13,236 nt of DNA from an uncultured Candidatus Saccharibacteria bacterium (GTDB lineage Bacteria; Patescibacteria; Saccharimonadia; Saccharimonadales; Nanosynbacteraceae), in NCBI GenBank assembly GCA_947097375.1, contig CAMURE010000012.1:1-13236 (forward strand), given 5' to 3'. Shown here in pieces: positions 6,335 to 13,236 of this stretch. The position numbers were made by a program, and so were the translations under genes. Under the pieces are notes generated by a model. The model did no database searches. It worked only from the letters and a program-made list of their open reading frames with translations, and was not told the DNA's origin. Every line of letters begins with the position of its first letter. Position 1 is the stretch's first letter.

Positions 6335-7376
6335 GCCAAATCTCCTCCGCTCGTACTAGCGACAAGCCGGCCGCCGTCATGAACCGTGGCCGCAGCTGCT
6401 TGGCTGGTGGCGCTAAGTTATTAAAGTTCAGCGATTGCCACGGACTAGCTACTCGCGCTGGCAAGGTCAGCTCACCCGTAAAGTACTCACCAAGCCCCGG
6501 CACACTACTACCACTACCAACGATCAGTACCTGCTCGAGGCGTGATTCATCTGGAAAGCGGTCAGTATAGTAGCGAATGACTTTCTGAATTTCACCAATG
6601 ATGCGCTGCAAACTTGGCCGTAATGCCTCAGTAATTTTTTCTTGGCGAGGGCCGGTATTAAGGCCGTTGAGCACCTTGAATTGGTGTGCTGTCTCGAGTG
6701 GCACATTTAACTTCTTGGCGATATCAAGGGTCAGCGTATTGCCACCAATATTTAGACCGCCGGTCACACGAATTGCCGCGTCAAGAATAGCAATGTCAGT
6801 TGTTGCTGGACCAATATCGACAATAACCGTTGGCAGCGCCCCCTCTTTGGTTCGCTCAAGTAGTCGCGCCACCGCATTGATACTCGGCTCAATCATCGCC
6901 ACCTCAATACCGCACGATTCAACAATTGCCAGCTGCTCATCAACGATCTTTTGCGGCACTGCGCACATCAATACTGATAAGTTCTCTTTGCCGCGCTTAA
7001 TAATTTGATGGTCAACATAGAGTGAGTCAAGTGGCATCGGCACATACTGCTCAACCTCGAGATTCACCGCCTCCTCAATCTTATTTTCCTGTTTGATCGG
7101 CAGCGCAAAGGTTCGCGCATATGTCTTGGTCGTCGGTAGTCCCAGCACCACACGGTTACTGCCGAGCCGCCCGACAATATTCTTTTCAAACATTTGATTG
7201 ATCTTGCCACAGAGATACTCTGCCCGATCATCACTCTCGTCCTTCGCCGGATCCAGCTCAATTGCGCCGTATCCATGCACCGTCATCCGTGCCATATCGA
7301 CTGACATCACCCGAACGCCAGCCTTGTTAATATCAAGCCCGATGATCGGCTTTGACTTGTAGAAAATATTTGCCAC
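6327..7376 (-). CDS. pilM: Type IV pilus assembly protein PilM (actin-like ATPase)
   Basis: PilM is a cytoplasmic ASKHA-fold protein that forms a ring under the pilus and binds PilN. With the start used here, the phosphate-1 motif is IIGLDINKAGVRV (11-23), phosphate-2 is VDIGPATTD (186-194), and the adenosine motif is LIVGSGSSVPGLGEYF (284-299). The PilM-type segment EEAVNLEVEQYVPMPLD (101-117) is also present. The frame stays open upstream to a TTG at 7436. I choose GTG 7376 because it gives the family-like N-terminus (MANIFYKSKPIIGLD) and because a good promoter occupies 7408-7436. The Shine-Dalgarno sequence is poor. The gene is 349 aa, which is normal. It follows pilC by 60 bp, the widest gap in the pilus operon. 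Confidence 0.93.
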   Translation of the reverse strand: MANIFYKSKPIIGLDINKAGVRVMSVDMARMTVHGYGAIELDPAKDESDDRAEYLCGKINQMFEKNIVGRLGSNRVVLGLPTTKTYARTFALPIKQENKIEEAVNLEVEQYVPMPLDSLYVDHQIIKRGKENLSVLMCAVPQKIVDEQLAIVESCGIEVAMIEPSINAVARLLERTKEGALPTVIVDIGPATTDIAILDAAIRVTGGLNIGGNTLTLDIAKKLNVPLETAHQFKVLNGLNTGPRQEKITEALRPSLQRIIGEIQKVIRYYTDRFPDESRLEQVLIVGSGSSVPGLGEYFTGELTLPARVASPWQSLNFNNLAPPAKQLRPRFMTAAGLSLVRAEEIWHD

Positions 7377-7407
7377 TATCGTTTGCCCACATCTTTTCTT
7401 TTTGTTA

Positions 7408-7436
7408 AGTATAGCATAAGCATTTTGAAAAACCAA
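7408..7436 (-). promoter_or_regulatory. Probable internal promoter before pilM
   Basis: TTGGTT (7431-7436), a 17-bp spacer and an extended -10, TGC plus TATACT (7408-7413), lie on the minus strand between the pilC stop and the pilM start. The predicted RNA start is near 7401, about 25 nt before GTG 7376. This would let pilM, pilN, pilO and the 95-aa gene be expressed apart from pilB and pilC. It is based on consensus match only. Confidence 0.5.
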
Positions 7437-8663
7437 CTATGCCTTAATTTGATTTGCTAATCCAGTAATCGGCATCATCACCGCCGCCGCGATCAAGCCA
7501 ACCATACCGCCCATAAAGACGATCATCACTGGCTCAATTGTCGAGCTCAAACCGCTAATCGCCGCATCGACCTCTTCCTCATAAAAATCCGCCACCTTGA
7601 CCAGCACCTTATCTGTCTGCCCTGTTTCCTCACCAACTGACAGCATCTGGCCAACAATCGGCGGGTAGAGATCCTCGCGTTCATTGATGATCCGCGACAA
7701 AACTTCACCATTTTTAATGCGCTTGGCAGCGTCAAGCAGCGAATCTTGATACACCGTATTACCAACTGCCCGAGCTGTCACTTCCAGTGCCTCCAGTACC
7801 GACACACCCGCACCAATCAACGCCGAGAAGGTACGCGTAAATCGTGCTACCGCCACCTTGCGAATAATCTTGCTGATGATCGGCGCCTTCAGTACAAAAT
7901 GGTGAAACTTAACCTTGCCTTTTGGCGACTTGATATAGCGAAGAAGAGCATACACACCGCCAAACAATAGCGGGAAAATAATATACCAGAAACTCACCAT
8001 AAACTGACTCAAGCTCATTAGTATCTGCGTCAACGCCGGCAACTCCGCGTCCTCACCCGCCAGATCCTTAATCGTCTTACCAATCATTGGTAGGACAAAG
8101 ATCATCAAGCCAAAGAATGCCCCAATGGTGATGACAATCAGCACCATTGGATAGGTCATAGCACTCTTGATCTTCTTTTTCATTGATGAGTTCTTTTCCT
8201 GCTGCAGGGCCAGCCGCTTTAAAATATCATCAAGAATACCGCCCGCTTCACCAGCGCGCACCATATTGACATACACATCGCTGAAGGCCTCGGGGTGCTT
8301 ACTCAGTGCATCAGCAAACGAGGTACCACCCTCAATTTCCTTGGACACTGCATTCAAAATCTCGCGAAAATGCGGACTCTCAGCGTGCTGCGCCATTGAG
8401 TTGAGTGACCGAAGAATCGGCACGCCAGCAGACACCATGGTACTGAGCTGCCTGGTAAAACCAACCAGCTCCTCAGTTGGTACTGACTTCTTACCGCCCC
8501 CAAGGCGAAAGCCCTTCTTTTCATCACCCGCCTCCTTGAGGTCAACGAGCTTCATACCCTGGGCTTGAATGAGCTGGATGGCACTGGCGCGACTACTAGC
8601 TTCTAGCTCGCCATTGATCGGCTGATTATTATTTTTAGTTGCGATATATTTAAATTTTGTCAT
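7437..8663 (-). CDS. pilC: Type IV pilus inner-membrane platform protein PilC
   Basis: PilC is the polytopic membrane protein on which the PilB ATPase acts during pilus extension. It has an N-terminal cytoplasmic segment (about 1-60, starting FKYIATKNNNQPINGELEA) and two T2SF/GspF repeats (about 66-190 and 270-395). Each repeat carries a family-like AGVPxL/GAGVSVL stretch (79-84, 284-290) and a GEAGG/GEETG motif (138-142, 344-348). Hydrophobic helices lie at about 172-193, 222-242 and 378-398. At 408 aa it is full length. The ATG directly follows the pilB TAA with no gap, and its Shine-Dalgarno sequence GGGAG is inside the end of pilB. Its function depends on pilB and on pilins encoded elsewhere. 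Confidence 0.96.
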   Translation of the reverse strand: MTKFKYIATKNNNQPINGELEASSRASAIQLIQAQGMKLVDLKEAGDEKKGFRLGGGKKSVPTEELVGFTRQLSTMVSAGVPILRSLNSMAQHAESPHFREILNAVSKEIEGGTSFADALSKHPEAFSDVYVNMVRAGEAGGILDDILKRLALQQEKNSSMKKKIKSAMTYPMVLIVITIGAFFGLMIFVLPMIGKTIKDLAGEDAELPALTQILMSLSQFMVSFWYIIFPLLFGGVYALLRYIKSPKGKVKFHHFVLKAPIISKIIRKVAVARFTRTFSALIGAGVSVLEALEVTARAVGNTVYQDSLLDAAKRIKNGEVLSRIINEREDLYPPIVGQMLSVGEETGQTDKVLVKVADFYEEEVDAAISGLSSTIEPVMIVFMGGMVGLIAAAVMMPITGLANQIKA

Positions 8664-10445
8664 TTATTGCTCCCTTGTTGCTCTCAAAACTTCCTCTAGC
8701 GTTGTCACGCCGCGCAGCGATTTAACGAAACCATCTGTCTGCATTGTCACCATTCCTTCGGTAATCGCCTGCTGCTGGATCTCATTACTAGTAGCATTAG
8801 CGGTGATCATCTTTTGGATTGGAATCGAAATACCGAGGACTTCGTAAATACCAACACGCCCCTTGAAGCCATTATGGCCGCACTCATCGCAGCCCTCAGG
8901 ATTTGGTCGCCACAAGTACTGAATCGTTACGTCAGTTGAACCGAGTGGCGTACTACCGCCAATCTTATCAGCCGCCGCCTGCTGCTCCAACGCATGTAAT
9001 CGCTGCATCGAGCCCTGCTTGAGATTGAACATCTGGACGATATAGGCTAGCTCCTCGGCATCCGGCACATACTGCTGACGACAGTGCATGCATAGCCGCC
9101 GCACCAAGCGCTGACCAATCACCGCCTTGACCGTCGAGGCGATCAAGAACGGCTCAATTCCCATATCAAGGAGACGCGGCAAACAAGTTGCGGCGTTGTT
9201 GGTATGGAGGGTCGAGAACACTAAGTGTCCAGTCAGCGCCGCCTGCACGCCCAAGTTGGCGGTTTCGCCGTCACGGATCTCTCCAACCATGATGATGTTC
9301 GGGTCTTGACGGAGCAATGCACGCAGTCCTGAGGCAAAGGTCATACCAGCCTTGGCATTGGTCTGGGTTTGGTTGACACCAGGGATTTTGTACTCGACCG
9401 GGTCTTCGATGGTTGAGATGTTAACGTCAGGCGTGTTGAGTTCTGACAATACACTAAACAAGGAAGTTGATTTTCCCGAACCAGTTGGTCCGGTCACCAA
9501 GATCATACCGTTTGGTTGCGCCATGGCGTCCTTAAGTGTACTCAGTGACAACCCCCAATAGCCGAGACTATCGAGGGCAACCGCCTGATTGGACTCGTCC
9601 AAAATACGCATGACGATTTTCTCACCATCAGCGATCGGCAGCGTCGACACGCGCAGCGCGTATTGCTTACCCGAGACCTTGATCTTGAAGCGACCGTCTT
9701 GCGGCACGCGGCGTTCGTCAATTTTCAAATTTGACAGGATTTTGATACGACTAACCAGCGCACCCTGAACATTGCGTGGCAATTTATTCACTTCTTTGAG
9801 CACACCATCAATTCGATAGCGAACTTGAACAAACTCTTCACGCGGCTCGATATGAATGTCCGAGGCACCCGACTTGATAGCATATTCCAGCAGCAAGTTA
9901 ACCGTCTGCGCAATCGGCGAATTCTCAGAAATTTCCTCCTCAGAAACATTTTGCGACTCTGCTTCAGCACCACTCTGAATTGACACCACCTCGTCCAGCT
10001 CATCGGTAATATTACCGCGATAATTCTCCAGGCAATCAAGGATATTATTTTTTGTCGCCAGGAACACTTTGATGTTGTAGCCAATCTCTTTCTGGATAAA
10101 GTTCAGCGCCTGTACATCGTCGGGATCTTCCATCGCCAGGCTCAGGACGCCATTATCATCAACCGCGAACAGTACAACATTATACTGGCGAGCGATGTGC
10201 TCGGGGATACGCTTGAGAACGTCATCAGGGATATCCTTTGGCTCAATGGTCACAAACGGCACATTGATATATTCACCAATTTTTTGCCCAAGCTGTACCT
10301 CACTCAGAACCTTATGTTCCAAGATAATCGTCTGCAATGAATGGTGCGTGCGCTCCGCCTCCATTTTTAACTCAGCCAGCCGTGACTCAGAAATTACCTC
10401 ACCCTGGCGCAAAATCTTCTCAATACTACTGTCAGAAATGCGCAT
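8664..10445 (-). CDS. pilB: Type IV pilus extension ATPase PilB
   Basis: PilB is the hexameric cytoplasmic GspE/PilB-type ATPase that powers pilus polymerisation. An N-terminal MshEN/GSPII_E-type domain (about 1-145) is followed by an acidic linker (about 147-175) and the core ATPase. The core has a Walker A motif GPTGSGKST (319-327), an Asp box TIEDPVEY (345-352), a Walker B IIMVGEIRDGET (384-395) and a His box GHLVFSTLHTN (406-416). A tetracysteine zinc site is complete (C452, C455, C519, C522), which supports PilB/GspE rather than PilT. At 593 aa it is full length. It is first in the pilus operon, with AAGGG a few bases before the ATG. PilT (retraction) is absent here. Confidence 0.97.
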   Translation of the reverse strand: MRISDSSIEKILRQGEVISESRLAELKMEAERTHHSLQTIILEHKVLSEVQLGQKIGEYINVPFVTIEPKDIPDDVLKRIPEHIARQYNVVLFAVDDNGVLSLAMEDPDDVQALNFIQKEIGYNIKVFLATKNNILDCLENYRGNITDELDEVVSIQSGAEAESQNVSEEEISENSPIAQTVNLLLEYAIKSGASDIHIEPREEFVQVRYRIDGVLKEVNKLPRNVQGALVSRIKILSNLKIDERRVPQDGRFKIKVSGKQYALRVSTLPIADGEKIVMRILDESNQAVALDSLGYWGLSLSTLKDAMAQPNGMILVTGPTGSGKSTSLFSVLSELNTPDVNISTIEDPVEYKIPGVNQTQTNAKAGMTFASGLRALLRQDPNIIMVGEIRDGETANLGVQAALTGHLVFSTLHTNNAATCLPRLLDMGIEPFLIASTVKAVIGQRLVRRLCMHCRQQYVPDAEELAYIVQMFNLKQGSMQRLHALEQQAAADKIGGSTPLGSTDVTIQYLWRPNPEGCDECGHNGFKGRVGIYEVLGISIPIQKMITANATSNEIQQQAITEGMVTMQTDGFVKSLRGVTTLEEVLRATREQ

Positions 10446-10462
10446 AATTACCCTTATGCTTG

Positions 10463-10491
10463 AGTATAGCGCATATTGTATGGGAGTTCAA
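10463..10491 (-). promoter_or_regulatory. Promoter of the type IV pilus operon
   Basis: TTGAAC (10486-10491), an exact 17-bp spacer and TATACT (10463-10468) lie on the minus strand. The expected RNA start is near 10456, giving a leader of about 11 nt that carries AAGGG (10451-10455) before ATG 10445. The -35 overlaps an alternative ATG (10491) of the divergent HAD gene, so the two transcription units share this short region. Confidence 0.6.
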
Positions 10492-10513
10492 TGAAAAGAG
10501 AAAAAGTAGTACA

Positions 10514-10522
10514 TGCTACAAT
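10514..10522 (+). promoter_or_regulatory. Extended -10 promoter of the HAD gene
   Basis: TGC plus TACAAT (10514-10522) is an extended -10 element whose expected start point (about 10529-10530) coincides with ATG 10530. No good -35 is seen, which extended -10 promoters can tolerate. This placement predicts a leaderless mRNA and is a main reason for choosing that start codon. Confidence 0.45.
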
Positions 10523-10529
10523 ATCAGAT

Positions 10530-11168
10530 ATGAACGATTCAGCAATTTCAGCAATCCTTTTTGATGTTGGTGGTGTACTTGTAAGCGACTACGACATCCA
10601 AAGTGACCTGAGAAACGCCCTGCATAACCCCGAACATTTCGACCAACAATGGCCAAAAGCTTTGCACGACTACGAAAGCGGTTTCATAGACGAGAGCGTA
10701 TTTCTGCGGAGGCTAGGTTGTGATCATCCATCCCCAGAGCAATACGATCGGCTAACTCGCGGCTTCCGTGATCATCAAGTATACTTCCAAAATGTCATTA
10801 CATTTGCACGTTCATTGACAACGCATGGACTACAGATCGGTATCCTCAGTAATGCTATGCCGAGCCACTCTGCTATCTTGCAACAAGCAGGCATCTATGA
10901 CGATTTTAGGCCATGTCTTTTATCGTGGCAGATCGGCCACCACAAACCTGAACAGGGTGCATTTACATCTGCCCTCTCGGCATTAAACCTATCTGACCAT
11001 CCAGAGCACGTACTGTTTATTGACAATCATCAAAATAACCTCGACACAGCGGCGGCTTGCGGTATGCATACCTTCCTCGCAGTGCGCCAAGCAACACAGG
11101 CGCAAACCGAACAAATGATCATTATGGGAATAACCGATAAACTGCTGTCCCTTGGCGTTGTGCTATGA
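10530..11168 (+). CDS. HAD-superfamily hydrolase (subfamily IA-like)
   Basis: This is a probable phosphatase of the haloacid dehalogenase superfamily; the substrate is unknown. Motif I is ILFDVGGVLV (9-18) with nucleophile D12. The usual second Asp of DxD is Gly (D-V-G-G-V), a variant common in one HAD IA group. Motif II is ILSNA (105-109, S107), motif III is HHKPE (137-141, K139), and motif IV is FIDNHQNN (163-170, D165; the second acidic residue is Asn). A helical cap lies between motifs I and II (about 20-90). Length is 212 aa. Starts upstream in frame at 10491 (with GGGAG) and 10476 are possible, but 10530 gives the normal distance to motif I and fits the extended -10. The stop abuts the stop of the convergent MazG gene. 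Confidence 0.88.
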   Translation: MNDSAISAILFDVGGVLVSDYDIQSDLRNALHNPEHFDQQWPKALHDYESGFIDESVFLRRLGCDHPSPEQYDRLTRGFRDHQVYFQNVITFARSLTTHGLQIGILSNAMPSHSAILQQAGIYDDFRPCLLSWQIGHHKPEQGAFTSALSALNLSDHPEHVLFIDNHQNNLDTAAACGMHTFLAVRQATQAQTEQMIIMGITDKLLSLGVVL

Positions 11169-11510
11169 TCAGCGATTATCACCCTGCCCATGCAGCTGCT
11201 GGCGGGCTTGGCGGCTGGCGAGCTTTTGGTTATTCATCCGGGCAACTTCCTCGAGGCTAGAACCGAGCAGGTGCGCCACCGCGTTGACATACCACAGCAC
11301 GTCGCCTAATTCTTTGAGAATTTCTGTGCGGTCATCGTCTGTTAATATGCCCTGCTTGTCGCGAACCAGCTTTTTGAACTTTTCAGCCACTTCGCCCGAC
11401 TCGCCAACCAGTCCAAGCACTTGTGCCATCAGTCGCGCATCAACGTCCCCATATTCATGCGTACCAATTAGTGTCGCGATAGCCTTCTTGGCATACTCAT
11501 CAATTGTCAT
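11169..11510 (-). CDS. MazG-like nucleotide pyrophosphohydrolase
   Basis: This small all-alpha NTP pyrophosphohydrolase probably hydrolyses a (d)NTP to NMP and PPi, as in nucleotide-pool cleaning. The MazG metal-binding pattern is present: GLVGESGEVAEKFKKLV (E37, E40 and E43 in the numbering from the start used here) and EILKELGDVLWYV (E67, D70), followed by a helix with the family-like MNNQKLASRQ. Length is 113 aa, typical of single-domain MazG/dCTPase-like proteins. The start is set at ATG 11510, because AAAGGAG (11516-11522) lies 5-7 nt before it. A longer version from TTG 11525 would place the Shine-Dalgarno sequence inside the gene. It follows the winged-helix Nudix gene by 19 nt and is probably co-transcribed. 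Confidence 0.9.
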   Translation of the reverse strand: MTIDEYAKKAIATLIGTHEYGDVDARLMAQVLGLVGESGEVAEKFKKLVRDKQGILTDDDRTEILKELGDVLWYVNAVAHLLGSSLEEVARMNNQKLASRQARQQLHGQGDNR

Positions 11511-11529
11511 AGTTTCTCCTTTCAATTAC

Positions 11530-12204
11530 TTACTTTAATTCTGCCACAAATTCCTCAAAAAAGAACGGGTCCCGAAAGAATGTTCGCGCTACGATTTGCT
11601 CAACCGCTGGCGCCAAGTCATAATCTGCTAATCGATGTGGGCGAGCCCACACGAGTTCTTCGCTCGCCACGACTTCATCGGTCTCACCATAAAATACGTG
11701 CGCCAGTGTCGATGATAATATCTCCCCCTCAATCAGGACGCGAATATAACAATCACCTGCATGGGTTAGCGGTAGTTTGTCCACCGCCAATTTCTCGCGC
11801 GCCTCCCGCTGAGCGGCGCTGAGTACCGACTCATCATCAATATGCAGCTTGCCATATGGTAGCGTCCAGGTGTCGATATGTGGCTGCTTAGTGCGTCGCT
11901 GGAGTAGCACATCGCCATTGGTATTTTGGATAACAATCATAGTAATAATTTTTGGCTGGGTACGAATTTTGAGTGATTTAATACTAACTCTATCGACATA
12001 CGACAGACCCTCCCGCCCAAGGCAGTATCCATTATCAGTCTTGATGATGAGTCCTCGCTTCTTCAATATATTTAAGTGGTAGGTATAGAGATTAGTATCG
12101 ACTTTTGACGGCCGCATATCTCGAAACCGTGCATATTTCATATGCATTAATACACCGAGGATATGCTTTTGAATGTGATGTTCGGGGATAAATTGGTCAA
12201 TCAT
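11530..12204 (-). CDS. Winged-helix/Nudix fusion protein, possible regulator
   Basis: The N-terminal part (about 8-75) looks like a winged-helix DNA-binding domain: HIQKHILGVLMHMKYARF, then helices with TNLYTYHLNILKKRGLI and a wing IIKTDNGYCLGREGLSYV. The C-terminal part (about 84-224) is a Nudix fold. Its Nudix box (118-141) is degenerate: G118 is followed by six rather than five residues before E125, R133-E134 and E137 are kept, but the second Glu of the EE pair is K138 and the conserved Gly is A140. Catalysis is therefore doubtful, and ligand sensing is plausible. Nudix-linked transcription factors such as NrtR have the opposite domain order. The ATG is about 5 nt downstream of the predicted RNA start. 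It is divergent from the CYTH-kinase gene and upstream of mazG. Confidence 0.82.
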   Translation of the reverse strand: MIDQFIPEHHIQKHILGVLMHMKYARFRDMRPSKVDTNLYTYHLNILKKRGLIIKTDNGYCLGREGLSYVDRVSIKSLKIRTQPKIITMIVIQNTNGDVLLQRRTKQPHIDTWTLPYGKLHIDDESVLSAAQREAREKLAVDKLPLTHAGDCYIRVLIEGEILSSTLAHVFYGETDEVVASEELVWARPHRLADYDLAPAVEQIVARTFFRDPFFFEEFVAELK

Positions 12205-12215
12205 GGTTGAGTCAA

Positions 12216-12221
12216 ATTATA
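12216..12221 (-). promoter_or_regulatory. -10 box of the winged-helix/Nudix-mazG operon
   Basis: A perfect TATAAT on the minus strand ends 11 bp before ATG 12204. The expected RNA start near 12209 leaves a leader of about 5 nt and no room for a Shine-Dalgarno sequence. No convincing -35 is present. The region where one would lie overlaps the inverted repeat at 12233-12246. Confidence 0.5.
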
Positions 12222-12232
12222 CTTGCTATTCA

Positions 12233-12246
12233 TAGAAGTAATTCTA
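12233..12246. promoter_or_regulatory. Operator-like inverted repeat between divergent promoters
   Basis: The 14-bp sequence TAGAAGTAATTCTA consists of perfect 5-bp arms around a 4-bp centre. It sits between the -10 boxes of the two divergent genes, where it covers or abuts both -35 regions. This is a classic position for a repressor site serving both genes. The adjacent winged-helix protein is an obvious candidate ligand, but this is inference. A second perfect palindrome, CACTAGTG, lies at 12256-12263. Confidence 0.35.
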
Positions 12247-12249
12247 CAC

Positions 12250-12263
12250 TACAATCACTAGTG
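12250..12263 (+). promoter_or_regulatory. -10 box and start-site palindrome of the CYTH-kinase gene
   Basis: TACAAT (12250-12255) is followed at once by the 8-bp palindrome CACTAGTG (12256-12263), which would cover the transcription start (about 12262). The leader to ATG 12294 is about 32 nt and contains a good Shine-Dalgarno sequence, AAAGGAG (12279-12285). A -35 is not clear; ATTCAT at 12228-12233 is a weak candidate. Confidence 0.4.
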
Positions 12264-12293
12264 TCATCAACACACACCAAAGGAGCAACGTTT

Positions 12294-13236
12294 ATGTCAA
12301 TCGAATCACTTATCCACACACCCGAATTTGAAGGGAGATTGCCCGTAGAGATTGAGCGTAAATTCATAGCTATCTTTCCAGAAAAACTCACCGATCTACG
12401 CAAAGAAGCTGAGCCGATTGAACAGTTTTATCTATCGCACCCGGACGAGCCATTCAGCCTGCGCCTCCGCTCAACCTTGAAGCGAGATACCGGCGAGCTG
12501 CAGTATGAAGCAACTCTCAAGGATAACGGCCTTCGAAGTAACGATGGTTTGCGTCGATTAGAAGTAACGACTGACATTAGCCGAGAATTATATGAATACT
12601 ACCGCAACGATGAGGTGCCAATTATCCGCAAACTACGCGCCGAACCGCTACCCGGTGTCGTTATTGATTTTTTCGAAAACGACGGCCTAGTACAAGCTGA
12701 ATTAGAAGATAATGGATCATGGCAACAATTTACTGACCAGTTTGGTAATATATTCATGGAAGTGACCGGTGAAATAATGGCTACCAGTGAGTGGCAGGCG
12801 CACTACGACTTCCGACGACAACACGAGGGGCGGGAGGCGCTGTCAATTCAGCCGGAGCTTGACATTGATACTATTGTTTCTGATATTCTCACCCCTACCG
12901 CAAACTCTCCGCGCATCATCCATATCGCTGGCCGTAGTGGCTCTGGTAAATCAACCATCGTCAAAAAGCTCCGGGAGCGGCTGGAGGAGCTAAACATTAA
13001 TTCAATTACTATGTCGACCGATGACTACCACCGTGGCGCAACATACCTCTATTATCACAACAACCGTCAGGAGTGGCAGCATTGGGATGACCCATTCGTA
13101 TACGATACGAAGGTAATGGCCGTTGACCTGCAACACCTCATGAGCGGCAAAGAGATACACCATCGCCGCATGAATTGGCAAGCCGCAGAGCCTTATGTAC
13201 AGGGTACGGTCAGCCCAGCAGAAGTAATTATCATTG
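12294..13236 (+). CDS. CYTH domain-uridine kinase-like fusion protein (3' end cut by window)
   Basis: The frame is open for 314 codons from ATG 12294 to the window edge, with no stop seen. The N-terminal half (about 17-165) is a CYTH/triphosphate-tunnel domain: VEIERKF (18-24, the ExExK signature E19, E21, K23), RLR (57-59), ATLKD (73-77), RKLR (112-115) and AELED (135-139). The C-terminal half is a uridine-kinase/PRK-like P-loop domain: IIHIAGRSGSGKST (208-221, Walker A 213-221), MSTDDYHRG (240-248, the DDFY-like motif), WDDPFVYD (264-271) and a lid region with basic residues HHRR (289-292). CYTH proteins act on triphosphates or polyphosphate; the kinase part may phosphorylate a nucleoside or another small molecule. 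Plant TTM1/TTM2 join the same two domains in the opposite order. The substrate is unknown. A good Shine-Dalgarno sequence precedes the start. Confidence 0.88.
   Translation, partial: MSIESLIHTPEFEGRLPVEIERKFIAIFPEKLTDLRKEAEPIEQFYLSHPDEPFSLRLRSTLKRDTGELQYEATLKDNGLRSNDGLRRLEVTTDISRELYEYYRNDEVPIIRKLRAEPLPGVVIDFFENDGLVQAELEDNGSWQQFTDQFGNIFMEVTGEIMATSEWQAHYDFRRQHEGREALSIQPELDIDTIVSDILTPTANSPRIIHIAGRSGSGKSTIVKKLRERLEELNINSITMSTDDYHRGATYLYYHNNRQEWQHWDDPFVYDTKVMAVDLQHLMSGKEIHHRRMNWQAAEPYVQGTVSPAEVIII

Noticed and set aside
7377..7436. Extending pilM upstream to TTG 7436.
   Set aside because: The extra 20 residues do not match PilM N-termini and overlap a good promoter with its predicted transcription start inside the extension.
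11511..11525. MazG start at TTG 11525.
   Set aside because: AAAGGAG lies just before ATG 11510, inside the would-be extension, and TTG is a rare start.

Overview
The window looks like chromosomal DNA from a Patescibacteria (CPR) bacterium, most likely Candidatus Saccharibacteria (TM7). This is inferred from gene content and layout, since no rRNA or other marker gene is present. Supporting points are the compact coding with 1-8 nt overlaps, TGA used as a genuine stop at several ATGA/GTGA junctions (which argues against the code-25 lineages Gracilibacteria and Absconditabacteria), a type IV pilus operon without secretin or PilP genes, and a half-length TsaB. No mobile element, CRISPR array, tRNA or rRNA was seen, and no stretch above 300 bases lacks a gene.

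Layout. (1) 46-501 (+): an unrecognised 151-aa protein behind its own promoter. (2) 3237-564 (-): rny (RNase Y), a Nudix hydrolase and gpmA (phosphoglycerate mutase), an operon with a TAATG junction. (3) 4821-3393 (-): a double PRC-barrel protein, tsaE and a short tsaB, joined by 4-nt overlaps. TsaE and TsaB belong to the tRNA t6A pathway. (4) 10445-4849 (-): pilB, pilC, pilM, pilN, pilO and a small one-helix membrane protein, the cytoplasmic motor and inner-membrane alignment complex of a type IV pilus. There is a promoter before pilB and a probable second one before pilM. Pilins, PilT and PilD are not in the window. (5) 10530-11168 (+): a HAD-family hydrolase, divergent from pilB and tail-to-tail with the next operon. 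(6) 12204-11169 (-): a winged-helix plus degenerate-Nudix protein followed by a MazG-like pyrophosphohydrolase. (7) 12294 to the right edge (+): a CYTH domain fused to a uridine-kinase-like P-loop domain, cut by the window.

The most notable points are the CYTH-kinase fusion divergent from a putative Nudix-type regulator with an operator-like palindrome between them, the half-length TsaB in an operon with a PRC-barrel protein, the small pilus-operon protein in the PilP position, and the repeated placement of -10 boxes only 7-13 bp before start codons, which suggests leaderless mRNAs for several first genes.
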